Assembly: GCA_018257865.1 (NCBI GenBank)
Contig: JAEUBA010000047.1
Location: 1-64,000 of the forward strand
DNA: 64,000 bases
Direction: 5' to 3'
Origin: Stereocaulon alpinum
Lineage: Eukaryota > Ascomycota > Lecanoromycetes > Lecanorales > Stereocaulaceae
Under the pieces are notes generated by a model. That model saw nothing but the letters and a program-made list of their open reading frames with translations, made no database searches and was not told the DNA's origin. A program made the translations under genes and the position numbers. This document shows, in pieces, positions 10,128 to 21,936 of the stretch. Numbering within the stretch: position 1 is the first letter of the stretch; every line of letters starts with the position of its first letter.

Positions 10128-11117
10128 ATGTATACAAGAGAATTTGAAAACTTTTACCCTAATCCTCTGTACTATGCTTCCTTGCTCGGTATGTATGAAA
10201 CGATCAAGTACCTCCTTGGCTGTAGAATGGACGTTGATATAACGGGTGGTGTTCGTGCAACTCCTTTGCAGGCTGCAGCCTCCACTACTTATACGGACTG
10301 GGTCAGGCTTTCGTTGAATCATGGCGCGGATGTAGGCCTTCTAGATTCTACCGCCATGTTCGGTCGTGAAGGAGTAGTCAACATGCTACTAGACCATGGC
10401 GCTAACGCTGATCTAAGCGGAGGTGACACGGGTAACTACATAATTGCGGCAGCATCAAGGCTGACGGTAAATTTATCCGAGGAAACTGTTTATCGGATTA
10501 TTGAACGTCTCATAAGTGCCGGTGCAGGGATCAAAAGTGCGAACAGAAGTGGTGTAATTGCACTTCATGAGGCAGCACTTGCAGACTCGTCTGTTTTCAT
10601 AGAGATATTGCCAAAAAATGGGGCGGATATTAATGCTGCGACTAAGACAGGCATGACAGCACTTGACGTAGCAACTAGACATGGCAAAGTACAAGCAAAA
10701 AGTTGCTTGTTGGCGAATAGAGCAGACCGTGTTGCTCTTGCTGGCGAAGACATGTGGACAGCTTTACATTACGCTACGGGAAAAGGGGTTGGAGAAGTCA
10801 CTTCCTTGATCTTGGACCATGAAGCCGATGTAAATTTCTCTACAGTGCGAGGCCTTACCCCGCTTTATATAGCGGGAGCACAGAGTAGAGATATTCTGGT
10901 CAAGACTATGCTGGAACGGGGAGCAGACGTCAACAAAGCTAACAATTTCGGCTGGTCTACTCTCCACAGCGCTGCGGAGCATGGCTACGAACAGGTCGTC
11001 CGGTTACTCTTGGAACATCATGCAGTGCCTGATTCCCGTACCGAGGAGGGATACACTCCTTTAATGTGTGCTGCCAGTCTTGGACATAGTTCCATTGTGG
11101 AACTTTTACTTGAGTGA
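10128..11117 (+). CDS. Ankyrin-repeat protein (possibly a 3' remnant)
   Basis: A 329-residue open frame made almost wholly of about ten ankyrin repeats. Typical units include TPLQAAAS, TALDVATRHGKVQ, TALHYATGKG, TPLYIAGAQSR, STLHSAAEHGYEQVVRLLLE and TPLMCAASLGHSSIVELLLE, each ending in a loop like GADVN. Ankyrin arrays bind proteins; in fungi they are common at the C-terminus of NLR-type or F-box-type proteins. The frame starts with ATG at 10128 but lacks any effector or NTPase domain, and decayed same-strand sequence precedes it. It stops inside the last repeat, so the C-terminus may also be truncated. It may be an independent small gene or the surviving end of a larger one. Confidence 0.65.
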   Translation: MYTREFENFYPNPLYYASLLGMYETIKYLLGCRMDVDITGGVRATPLQAAASTTYTDWVRLSLNHGADVGLLDSTAMFGREGVVNMLLDHGANADLSGGDTGNYIIAAASRLTVNLSEETVYRIIERLISAGAGIKSANRSGVIALHEAALADSSVFIEILPKNGADINAATKTGMTALDVATRHGKVQAKSCLLANRADRVALAGEDMWTALHYATGKGVGEVTSLILDHEADVNFSTVRGLTPLYIAGAQSRDILVKTMLERGADVNKANNFGWSTLHSAAEHGYEQVVRLLLEHHAVPDSRTEEGYTPLMCAASLGHSSIVELLLE

Positions 11118-12249
11118 AGGTGAATATCCGAATTCTCCTGGGCGACATATAGCAGGACGATTGGCGCGATGGAAAGTTAATGTCTTGCCGCTAAAGTATG
11201 TAGACTCTCCTGGGTCACGTTGCCCAGGAGTAGCGGCGAAGCTTAGAAGTAGGAAGAGACGTAGTGCCTTACCACTAATCAATCCAGCCGTAGGTGATAT
11301 TACCTGGGAGATTTCTTCTGGTGGAAAAGCGCCGTACTTTAAAGCATCATAGTTCTACAATCTTTCTTTCCCAAATAACCATGTCCGATCTATCCAATCC
11401 GACTGTAAAGGCGAAAGTCTGATGTATCAAGCTCAAGAACTCCTACTCATCGAGACTGAGGTTGGAGCTTAATCTTGATGGCCTTTACAAGTAATTGTGT
11501 GAAGTGACGTATCTAGTAGAGGCTCAAGCTTCCTACTGGATTGTGGTTCTCACTCAGTATACCGCGGATACCTCTCGCACGCAAAGGATCCAACATCATC
11601 GATGTACTAGCGAGACAACCGACAAGTGGTCTCCCAGAGAAGGTGGTGGATTTTCTCCAACAAAAAAGAGTTTTGCCTGCCCAAAATGTGTAAGCAGGGA
11701 ATCACACTTTGTAAGATCTTTATGTCATGTATATCACTGCCCACCCAACGGCCCTATCCACGATATCATATGTTGGTAAGCCGTGGGAGTGAACCTGGAA
11801 CAAGCTAGATTCCTGGTATACATCAAAGTCGAAGGAGTTGTGAAGACAGCGGTTTGAGACAAAAAGGGACTCGCTTTCCATTCATGAAAAAGGCGCGTCT
11901 TGCGAAGTGAATTATGCCTTCCGAGAGATCGACGCGGTTGAAACAAGTCTTTGGTTCTCGTGTTTACGGTGATACTTTCTGAAAGAGCCCAGGGTCAAAC
12001 GTCCCGAGATCTATAAGGATGTTGACAAGTATCGATCATGACAGTACGTCTTTAGAAGCTCTGTCGGATGATCTCTGGGCGAGGAGTCGTCGAGGCACTG
12101 ATGAACGTTGGTATCACATTGAATATAATACATTATACCTTCCACACTATCATGATTCGCATGTTGTAGCCTGTCATTTTGGATTATCATTATCCGCAAC
12201 ACCCACTCTACACCCCCAACTCCAGCATATATTCCAAATCCATCGAACC
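11118..12249. other. No recognisable gene
   Basis: Short plus-strand frames at 11,068-11,352 and 11,495-11,779 overlap or follow the ankyrin gene but carry no family motif or consistent splice structure. Composition is normal, not AT-rich. Nothing else seen up to the 3' end of the PTH11-like gene. Confidence 0.4.
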
Positions 12250-13463
12250 TCAATGCCACTCCTCATCCCTCAACCTTGACCGGCTCTCTCCCGAGGCGAA
12301 GCTTCCCTTATCAGAAGTACCGACTCTGTGCATCGCATACTTGTTTTCATCAATCCCTCGCCAGCCTTGCTGACAGTTTTCAGGATAATTGACACCACCC
12401 GCACTTGGCCTCGAACTCTTTCCAGAGGGTGCAGAGCCTGCTTCGGAGACGTGAAGATGGAAGACCCAATTGAACAGTGGGCGATAGGTAATCGCACATG
12501 CGCACGCAATGCTAACGCCGATCTCGACAATGGACCAGATTGTTGCGTCTGCATTCGACCATGGGGCATCAACGAGTGAGAGGCCATGTAGCTTAGGAAT
12601 ACGGTAGATGGAGACAATAGTAATACTGCGCAACGAAGGTACCCGGTCAGCAGTCATTTGTATCGTGACGGCTATACCCCCATGAAATTGAGATCAACGT
12701 ACAAGCCTCCAACGCTGAATATGCCCATCAGTTGTAACTTCATCGCCTTCTGCATCTGCAATCCCCATACCATTGGCAATGGCGCGAATAGGATTATCAG
12801 GTCCGTCAACACGTTCATGCCACCCAAAATCATGAAGACCAGATTGATCTCGATACATTGGCCCTTTATAGACGTTTCCCAAGCAGCACGAATTGGCCGA
12901 CACTGGAAGATGGCGCAAAGCATCTGGATCGCACTGTACGTTGCAACGAAGATACCGACAGCCCAAAGTATACGGTGGAATTGGCGACCTGGGAAGATCC
13001 GACCGAAGAGTAGGAGAGTACTGATCTTAACCGAGGATATTGCAGGGCTATAGAAGACTTCCACTGCGAGGACGCTCTACGATGCTCAGGATCTCAGCCG
13101 CTAAACTTGAGCGAATGACGTAAGAACATGTGGGATTACCTGAGCGAATTCAACTGGGTTCTTGAGTAGTATAGCATGGCGGCCACCGCCATACTGTAGT
13201 ATACACAAGAGGACCGAAGTGACAAACCCAATCATGAAGACTAAGGCTGCCACAATCATCCAGTCGTCTGCTTTGAGGGCCGTCTTGATCATGCGCCTAG
13301 ATACAAATCTCAGGACGACTGCAATTACAGCAATAACAAGGCACACAATCTGCGACGAGATAATGGCCGGAACTCTGCTCTCATTGATGTGGGCTAGTTG
13401 GTACTGGGCTTCGGCGGGAGGTAAACTCGCATACACCAGTCTGTTATATTGTGGTGGACTCAT
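12250..13463 (-). CDS. PTH11-type fungal rhodopsin-domain membrane protein
   Basis: Three exons (13463-13140, 13076-12703, 12625-12250) give 357 residues in frame. Intron 1 (63 nt, GTAATC...CGTAG) and intron 2 (77 nt, GTACGT...CGCAG) were placed by phase and by joining family motifs; nearer acceptors at 13064-13066 break the frame. The product has multiple hydrophobic helices and hallmarks of the fungal rhodopsin domain: KADDWMIVAA near the second helix, KISTLLLFGRIFP, FQCRPIRAAWE, and RPLFNWVF after the last helix, with a polar C-terminal tail. Members include Pth11-like receptors for surface sensing, but most are uncharacterised. No CFEM domain precedes it, so it belongs to the shorter class. 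Plasma membrane location is inferred. The gene looks intact. Confidence 0.85.
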
Positions 13464-15445
13464 TGTGAGAGTGTGTGGGCTTCAACGGCTGAGGGTTGGC
13501 AATGCTGTCGTTATTCGTGCCCGGGATACAGGATCTGGGCGTATGTAGGAAGAGTAAAGTCGAGATGGGGGGTCGGGGATGGTCCATAATGTCTGATAGC
13601 GAATGTAAGGTGTTGCGCATGTCACGCGAGCTGCAACCGAGACATTGGCTCTGCAATGCCGTTGATTAAAATGGCGGCAAGAAATTATTTTGGATAATAT
13701 GAGGTCGCATGGCGCGCGTAAAGGCAAATTCTGCTGCAGAACCTCTGGAATGTATTTGATCGCGACCCGCCTTTGTAGGTCGGTAGGCCCTAAATAGTTC
13801 GCCCTTGCATGCGTTTAGGCGCCATCTCCAAGCTATCCCTCACTCCGAAGAAGCGCCTCAATAATGGACCTGAAGATTAGTTAGGCTTCCGGGATATTGA
13901 TCAGCGGCACGCAGCGCAAATGTAAAGCTCCGATGAAACTTCGGTTTGACCTGCTAGTGGGAACTGGTTTAGGTCGAGTAGAGGAAACGGTCTGGCTACG
14001 AGACCATGATAAGCCCGTCGATCTTTCATCTCCCGCGCGAGGCTTCAATATACATTCTTAACCTTATCCCTAACCTTAGCTGTACCGCGTCTTACCGTTG
14101 CTAGCATAGAAGTAGATCTGCAGCCAGAATATGCGCCAAGACCGACGTACACAGGCAATAAAAGCCGTAAACGAAATGATAGTAGTAAGAGCTACATTCA
14201 CTGAACAATTGTGGAAGATAACGCAAAGTCTCGGATGGACATGATGTGTTGACAAATTGGACTTTTGTAACAGGATGGAGTATTGAAGTCGAGGAGGCAA
14301 GGGCAAACTTGCAGTGTACCTTATCGCAAGACCAAGGTGTGATACTATTGGTTTTCGAGTCGAGACCCACACGGTCGTTATTAACTCTTGAAGCCTTATC
14401 AGATTAACAGCAATTCCTTATCATAGATAAAATTACGTACACGATAGCCGTGATTGGCATCGTCACCGATACGCAGATACCCATGGAGAATCAATAAGCA
14501 CAAGGACAAACTAATATGGGCACCTATAGTAAACTCATACCTGCAAACATTTGGCAAGACATGGTGGAACTCAATAACTTGCATCGACCTGCAGTGGGCG
14601 ACTGTTCTCATGATGCTACAGTCTGGCCGAACGCAAGCCTTCTTCTGTACTCAGCAGAGCCATTCAAGGTATAGAGAAGAAGGTTGATATGGCCATGCAG
14701 TACCACACAGGCTGTTGTAGATACTCTATAAGGTGATAGGAATGGAGGCTGAAAGTCATAGGTTGAGGCCCACCTGATCGTTCTGTCCCTCAAAAGGCTC
14801 TTAAGCATACTGTTAGTGACATGTTTGTAGCGAGTGGAAGGGTCTGCACTAGGGGCTCGACTAGGATCAATGTTCATTCTCAATGACATATTCTAAGTCG
14901 AGAAAGATCCATAGGGGGGGCCTACTCCCACCAATAGTCCCGGAAAGGTCTCGGGCTTTTCGCCAACAGGATGTTCCTGCAACAATGCTTCGCAATGTGC
15001 AGTCTCGTTCAAGACACTTCACGTGTAGAATTTTAGGCTTAGTCAAATGAGATAATTCATAGATCAGTGTCTGTCTTGATAAACCCACCATTGTACTCTG
15101 TATCGAAGCAGGAACGCTCCGACTAAAGTTCCGTATGGAAATTTCTCTGGAGAAAGCGGCGGGGCTATGGTGGGAGATTTGAAGCATGACATAACGACCA
15201 GCTACGACCTCGCCATCATACCGCTAAGTCATCGACTTGGGAGGAGTTTCATGCCCAGGAGAATCGGTGTAAGACAGGTGACCTTCCGTGCTCAGAGACA
15301 AAGTCATGTCTGAGTGTTGGGACAGATGTATCATACACCAGAATCTCGGACATTGGTCCTTCAGTGGTTGGCGGATTCTCGCTGATCTGATCTCCCTTGG
15401 CGCAGCACGAATTACCTGTCTTGGCGATGTCGTACCTACGGTGTG
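13464..15445. other. Gene-poor stretch between PTH11-like gene and transposon
   Basis: Contains the presumed promoter of the minus-strand PTH11-like gene and several short minus-strand frames. One (14,867-15,187, ATG start, 106 codons) is intact but has no recognisable motif. None shows convincing splice continuation. The transposon at 15,448 may have separated a former gene from its 5' part. Confidence 0.35.
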
Positions 15446-15447
15446 TA

Positions 15448-15598
15448 CGGTGTGCCGCAATGGGCAAATAGCCACATCAAATATTTTGAACTTTTATTTT
15501 GAAAACCTACCCTACTATATTTGCAATTATTAATAATCTAGTAACTATACTACTACTAGCGATCTAATCATCTATAGCGCCTATAGTATAGCTTATCT
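15448..15598 (+). repeat. Left terminal inverted repeat
   Basis: Pairs with 21785-21934. The outermost part is nearly unmutated (two transition differences in the first 40 bp); the inner part is AT-rich on both sides. Confidence 0.8.
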
Positions 15599-15729
15599 AA
15601 TAGTACTCTATTAAATTCCTACCTCTTATCCTTATAGCGCTGCGTATAATTAACCTAGACTCCTACTAAGAATAGATCCTTAATACCTATAATAGGGGTA
15701 CTACTACGGGGGATATCCTCGTTAAATTA

Positions 15730-17290
15730 TATAAGTACTACCCTATAGTTAGTCTAAGGATACTATAAAGACGCTTAGATAATTAGGGCGTAAAGAAATA
15801 TATTAGATATAAGTATCTAAACCCTTAACTCTATAACTTAATAATTACCTTCCTCTTCTATAAGCGCCTAGCGACTAATTAAGAGATAAGAGTTAAGTTA
15901 GAAGCTATAAGAATACCTATATAAGCTGAATTACTTTAGCGAATTAGGATTAAGCTAGGTTACTAGCGGAGGCGTAAGATTAGGTAAGGACGGTTTTAAG
16001 ATAATAAGATAATTCGTATTATATAGGAGTACCTAGCTAGTAGCTTTATTACTAACTTTAGCCTTATATACCTCTATACCTACTTCTAATATAAGGGGAT
16101 CGCTATTTCTAAGTATAATTTAATATATAGAATAAGACTAGTCGATCTAGAAGGTATCTAGCGAAGATTAGAGAAGAAATAATATAGGTATTAAAAATAT
16201 ACCGTACTAAGACCTAATATAATCTAGTCTATTAATACGTATTATAAGCTAGAGTTCTTTAGCGTCTAAATCTACGCCGTAATTAACGCCTATTCTCGTA
16301 AAATTCTATAGATCTATATTAGAGTCTCAGCTTATATAGTAATTAGTATAGTAAAGTAATATTTAAACTATTTAGCGGAGGTAAAAACTATACCTAACGT
16401 AATCTAGTTTAACTAGGGGACGGAGACTATTCTTATTATAAACGCTTACTAGTAGTTATATTATATATAAGAGGACCGTGCTAAGAGACTAAGACCTTTT
16501 AAGAAGTATTAGATATTTAGGAAGAGTACTATAAACTAAAGAATTAAGGCCTAGTAGATATATCTATAGTCTTTTATACTATACCGCTAGGTACTCTTCT
16601 TTAATATCGCGTAAAAAGAAGGATATTATTAATATAATAGGCTTTATAATTAACTAGCTTACTACGCCGTCTATATACGCTTAATTTATAAAGAAGCCTT
16701 CGAATTTATAGAGAACTAAAATTCCTATAAGATTTATACTTAAAAGAACTATCCTTATATAGTCTCCGGTAAACCCTAGTATCTCTATAAGTTCCCTAAA
16801 CCTCTAGTAGAGAAGTACGCTAGTATACCTAATCTAAAGCTTATTAAAAAGCTTAGGGTAGAATTATAAGCCTATAACGTAGACGAATATTTACTACTAG
16901 TAACTAAGGAGTAGTACTACTAAAAAGCTTTAGAGCTTAGATATAACTTAGATATACTAAAGGCTTCTAATATCCTTACTACTAGAATAGGGTAGCGACT
17001 ATATAGTCTAGTCTATATAAAGCTTAGGGAGGTAATCCGCTAATATATTATCTTAGGTATAGAATTAATCCTTACTAGTATAGAGACCCCTACCGGAGCA
17101 GGGCGGTAGCGACCTTCTTAGACGGTAATAGACGCGTTTTAGAACGTTTATAGGTATAAGGAGCCTAATATATTTTAGGATTAGCTAGATAATAAGCTTA
17201 GGCCTAAGTCTAATAACGAGATCTATTCGGAGGCGGCGGATTCTAAGGCGGCGGATTTATATACGGGGGGTAAGGAGGCTCTCTAGGATA
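15730..17290 (+). pseudogene. Integrase-core (DDE) transposase, RIP-inactivated
   Basis: The plus-strand frame keeps its register over several hundred codons despite many stops. It reads FFSV-IYAVINAYSRKIL, then NVI-FN-GTETILI, then N-RIKA--IYL, then SGKPxYLYKFP. This matches a fungal integrase-core protein family (rve-like) with the pattern IDAYSRKI, RSDRGTE, NQRIEAWW, TGKPxxLYNFP. The three catalytic acids fall at codons 16285 (Asp to Asn), 16411 (Asp to Asn) and 16546 (Glu to Lys), all in one frame and all G-to-A changes. Trp codons became TAG. An upstream part rich in Arg/Lys (RIRIKLGY) may have been the DNA-binding region. Family identity is from memory and needs a profile search. Confidence 0.7.
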
Positions 17291-17449
17291 TACTTAAATA
17301 AAGTATTAGATTTAAAAAGTATCGTAATCGATTTTTTAGCTATATTACTTACGCAATTACCTTAAGTAATTATATTAAGTAACGAAAAAATAGTATATTT
17401 CTAAACGACTAATTAACTAATTATATATAATAGATTAATAAGATATCCT

Positions 17450-18650
17450 TATAGGCTAGCGATAGAGATACACCTATACGCGGTGCTAGCTACGAACCTA
17501 AATACCTATTCAGAGCCGAGATATCTCCCCTAATATATTATAGGTTAAACGATATTAAGACGTCGCGTAGTTGCTGAGAACTCTATATAGAGTTTTTCAG
17601 GCAACGCGATAACACCTACCCTAACTCTACTACGACTATTATACCTCCCCTACGATCGAGACTAGACAGCAAGAATTGGTATTAGGTATAGTATCTCAGC
17701 CTAACAAGTAAAGAGTATAGGTAATACCTACCCAGCCGTTAATTTAAAAAATCTAATATCTACGTGCGCTTAATACGTATCTACCAGTTAAGACTAACGC
17801 GCAGTCTATCCTAAGGGAAGGCTAGGGTTATAGGTATACAGGACTAAGAGAAGGATATACTAAGTTATAAATTAGAAGGCGTATTTTAGAAAAGGACGGC
17901 CCCTATCTAAGTAGCTAGGCGAGCCTTTAGTATAAGCGGCGCTATATAACTATAATTATAAGCTGAAGGGTTAGCTCCCCCCTAAAGCAAAGTATATAAG
18001 GATAGAAGTAAGTACTATCTAATACGACCAGCGGGATATTATACCATCCGATTCTTTATATAAGTATAGGCCTCCTAGGCGGTGTATATAGCTTCCCCCC
18101 TTTCTCGCATCCTTAACTAGCAAACTACCGAACAGCTAAATCCGGTACTACTACGGACACTAATAAACACTACTAATTAGCGCTAATAACTCGAACCCTT
18201 ACGGGACGGCTATATACCCCCTCCTCCCCCCCCCCTATATCAACACAGTAAAGGTTAAAGAAAGTTATAGGGCGCTCAGCGCTATAATAAAGTTGAAGGA
18301 TATAGAAGAATACAGCAGGGTCCTTAAGAGCTGAGTATAGTATAAAGGGCGTATGTTATAGTTAGTATTAGAAATAATGTTATAGAGCGCTTAGTATAAT
18401 ATTAAAGAATATAGTTAAGAGTTACTAGTGTTAAGGAGGCCTAGGGTATAATCCCTAGACCAAAAGTAATTATATTATTAAGGATAAGCGGGAGTTTTTA
18501 TCTAGGCACTATACTATAGTTTCTCTTACGGCTAGGAAAGGTATACTACGTGTACTATCTACTAGTTTCACAAATAATGTAATAGAACACCCTCATTAGT
18601 ATATATAGATACTAGAATAGGCGTATAAACCAATCAATCAAGATATCCTT
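17450..18650. other. Less RIP-mutated island inside the transposon
   Basis: CpA and TpG reappear here at visible frequency, and C-rich tracts occur (18,217-18,236), in contrast to the flanks. No coding frame was recognised. It may be a nested younger insertion or a region under less RIP. Confidence 0.4.
17564..17608. repeat. 45-bp near-perfect palindrome
   Basis: CGCGTAGTTGCTGAGAACTC pairs with its complement across a central TATATA; mismatches are few (GAAC against GTTTTTC side). It could fold into a cruciform or hairpin. Lies inside the less mutated island of the transposon. Confidence 0.6.
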
Positions 18651-21229
18651 ATTTCCTTTCTTACCCTCCTTATAGGGACCCTTCTTAAGGTCCCTATATA
18701 TTTTTAATATATAGGGATATTATAGTATTATCTCTAGACCTTATAGTCGGTAAGGTACTATTTTCGATTTCTTAGCTTAGTAGGCGAAGCAGGCGGGCTA
18801 ACCTTTATAGTATACCTAACTACTAATATTATTAACTATAAGAATACCTATTAATACTCAGCCCTACTTATACTATATCTCTCTTAGTATTAAAAACTAT
18901 TAATAATACCTTATATCCCTAGTATAATTAATAATCTTAAAAGAGCTTAGTTTAGGCTGCTCGCCGCTACTTTTTTAAAGAAAATTAATTAGGTATTATA
19001 AAAGTTATAGCGGTTATAAGTTTTAGACCCCTCTCTTAGTATTTATTAGCGTCCGCTATAGGGTTTACTTCCCTATATACCTTTAAGGGAAAGCTAAGAT
19101 CTTTAATATAGAAGAGATTAATAACTACTAAACGGATTTATATCTTAAAGCTAGTTTCTTAAAGAGCGGTGTTAGAATAATAGTTCCGAATCAAAAAATT
19201 CGTTATTACCTTTAGAATTCGTTAACTTCTTTACTCTTAAAGATTTCTACCTACTGGCGTTAGTATAGGCGCTTAGAACGGATAATATAATAGTTTTTAA
19301 CTATATAAAGCTCTCCCCCTACTACCTCCCTACCTATATAATTTTAAGGTAATCTAAAGTACTATAATTATAGTTATTATCTAAACTTTTATAAAGATCT
19401 ATATAGGATTAGCGGCGCAGTTATTCTCCGCCGGAAATATCTCCTTTAAGTACTCTATAGTAGAAATTCGACTATATTTGAGATATACCGCTACCCTAAA
19501 TTATAATTAAAAGACTAGGCGATTCCCTAGATCCTTCGTTAACTACTAGCGATAAATTCTACTATACGCCCGTTATAATATTATCCCTACTAGGACGGTT
19601 TTACTTAGAGAAAGGTAGAAAAGACTACTTTAGTATAGTAAAACCTAGTAAAGGTTATAGCAGTAATTATATATACGTTAGTTCTAAAGATAACTATATA
19701 GGAGAGAGTTAAGAAGGCGAGGTAAGTAAGTCCTACTTATATATATTTAATATAGCTTATTATTTTTAGGAACTACGCCTTCTATATAAGGGTATAATAC
19801 TTATAGCGTTAAGACGCTCCGCTTTAATTAAGTAGACTTATATAGCTACGACTTCGCGCCCCTATATTAGTAATAGCGTAATATATATAGGAATATTATC
19901 CTCCTCCTTAAGCCTATACCCTATCCCTAAACCTACCTACCCTAGAAGTAGGATAGTAGCTGAGAAATAGCTTATATCTATTATTCCTCGCTAGTAATAT
20001 TATCTCCGCAGTACTACCGACGATTACTAGAGGACCTATATTAATAATTGCTAATATAGTTAGTATAATATAATATTATATTATATAGTCCTAGCTAATA
20101 TATTTAGGAATTATACTTTATACTATCTTTAATACGAAGATTAATTCTTTAGAGGATTAGATTTATAATATACTTTTCGCTAATTATAGTACTAGCGCTA
20201 AGCTTATCTTTAATAATATAGTAGAGGTCGATAGGGTCTAGATCTCTCCTAGGATTTAAGGTAATAGTTTATATAGTATACTAGTAATAATAGGAGATAC
20301 GGCTAATTCTCTAGTATAGGTATATAACTTTATACTATAAATTAGGCTTAATAGAGCTAAGGAGAAAGAGCTATATTTAATCTATAAGATAGCTAAAGAC
20401 GACCCTAAGGCGGTAGAGGTAGCGGAGGAAGAAGAATATAAGGCGGAGAGGTAAAGATATATTCTAGTAAAGGCTCCTAAGAAGTATATAGTAGCGAAGG
20501 TTTTAGTAGCGAAAGTCTCTAAAATACCTATAACTCCGCAACCTAAAGGGAAAGGAAAGTAGAAGGTTAAGGAAGAAGAAGAAGTAGAAGTTAAGAAAGA
20601 AGACCCTATAGTATAGGTTATAGAGAAGTTTAGTAGTCTTAAAGTAAGTTACTTCCTTAAGACTATATAAATATCGCTAATTATATATAGGATACTAATA
20701 ATAATACGATTAATATACTAATAGTATTATAATATAAGAAGTATCCTTATTCGTAGTTCTCTACTATTAATCCTACCGAGTCGAAGACTAGTACGCGTAA
20801 GAATAAGAAGAAGAAGCTATAATATTAGGTATAATAGTAATAGTAGGGTACGATCGAATATCTCTAAGACTACTCGCCCTTAGTATACTATTATAGTACT
20901 ACTCTAGGGTCTAATCTAAGGCTTATATATTATATTACTATCGCTGCCGACCGTATTATTATTATTAATATTTTTTAAAAGTTATAAATATTAACTTATA
21001 GGTAGTAAAGTAGTATATATTAAAGAGTAGTATAGAATACGCCTACTTTTCTAATAATAGAATTATCTAACTAATTAACTAATCCTTCCTATATAGTATT
21101 ACTCTATATAGTCTTTAGCTACTTAGGTATTTCTAATACGGCTAGGCTAATACCGCTACTACTAAGTCTACTACTATTAACTATAGGCCCTCCGTAACCT
21201 ATATTTCTATATATACTTAATAGCGGTAT

Positions 21230-21562
21230 AGATTACTAAGTACTTACTACGTAGTACTTAGCTATATCTTAGCTACTAACTAAGGCGCTAGTAACGTATA
21301 AGGACCTCTATAGTAATATATATATATATACTTATTAGTATATATTATAAGCGGGCCTTACCTACCGCTAGCTAGGGCGAAGACTATATAATAGTAGGGT
21401 AGATTACTAAGTACTCGCTAGGCAGTACTTTAACTAAGGCGCTAGTAATATATAAGGACCTCTATAGTAATACGTATATATATACTTATTAGTATATATT
21501 ATAGGCGGGCCTTCCCTACCGCTAGCTAGGGCGGAGACTTAGACTATATAATAGCGGGGTAG
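21230..21562 (+). repeat. Tandem duplication, period about 171 bp
   Basis: AGATTACTAAGTACT at 21230 recurs at 21401. Both copies continue with AAGGCGCTAGTAA, TATAAGGACCTCTATAGTAA, a TATATA run and CTACCGCTAGCTAGGGCG. The copies differ by small indels and transitions. Near the right end of the transposon. Confidence 0.75.
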
Positions 21563-21784
21563 AATCGCAACCCGCCTAGCTACTCGCAGACGTAGGATAG
21601 TATATAGAAGGAGGGTAGGAGGCTAGTAGGAGGTTATCTTACCTATAGGGAGTAGTTAGCGCAGTCTACTATATATTATTAGTAGAGATAATAAGTATTT
21701 CACTTATTTCCAGCGGCGATATATACAGTAGCGGTAGATAACAGCGTATAGTTCTAACTACTAAGAATAGTTTATAATATATAG

Positions 21785-21934
21785 AGATAACTATACTATA
21801 TACGCTATAGGTAATTAGATAGCTAATAGTAGTATAGTTACTAGATTATTAATAATTATAAATGTGGTGGGGTAGGTTTTCAAAATAAAAGTTCAAAATA
21901 TTTGATGTAGCTATTTGCCTATTGCGGCACACCG
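21785..21934 (-). repeat. Right terminal inverted repeat
   Basis: Inverted partner of 15448-15598. The boundary to normal genomic composition lies inside this arm near 21,860. Confidence 0.8.
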
Positions 21935-21936
21935 TA

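Larger units (their letters stand above)
15448..21934. mobile_element. 6.5-kb DNA transposon with long terminal inverted repeats
   Basis: Both ends carry the same sequence inverted: CGGTGTGCCGCAAT... begins at 15448 and its complement ends at 21934. The arms match for the first 94 bp without any length change and recognisably for about 150 bp. TA flanks each end (15446-15447, 21935-21936), so a TA target duplication is possible; the nearby GTAC on both sides makes the exact site uncertain. Inside, a plus-strand integrase-type DDE domain is recognisable. Most of the interior is RIP-mutated, while the outer 60-70 bp of each arm keep CpA/TpG. The family is not assigned: long TIRs fit Tc1/mariner-like or Ginger-like groups, but size and transposase type are unlike Fot1/pogo. 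Confidence 0.8.

Noticed and set aside
13064..13139. Alternative acceptor for intron 1 of the PTH11-like gene (CGCAG at 13064)
   Set aside because: It breaks the reading frame; the acceptor ending at 13077 keeps phase and adds the expected residues before EVFY.
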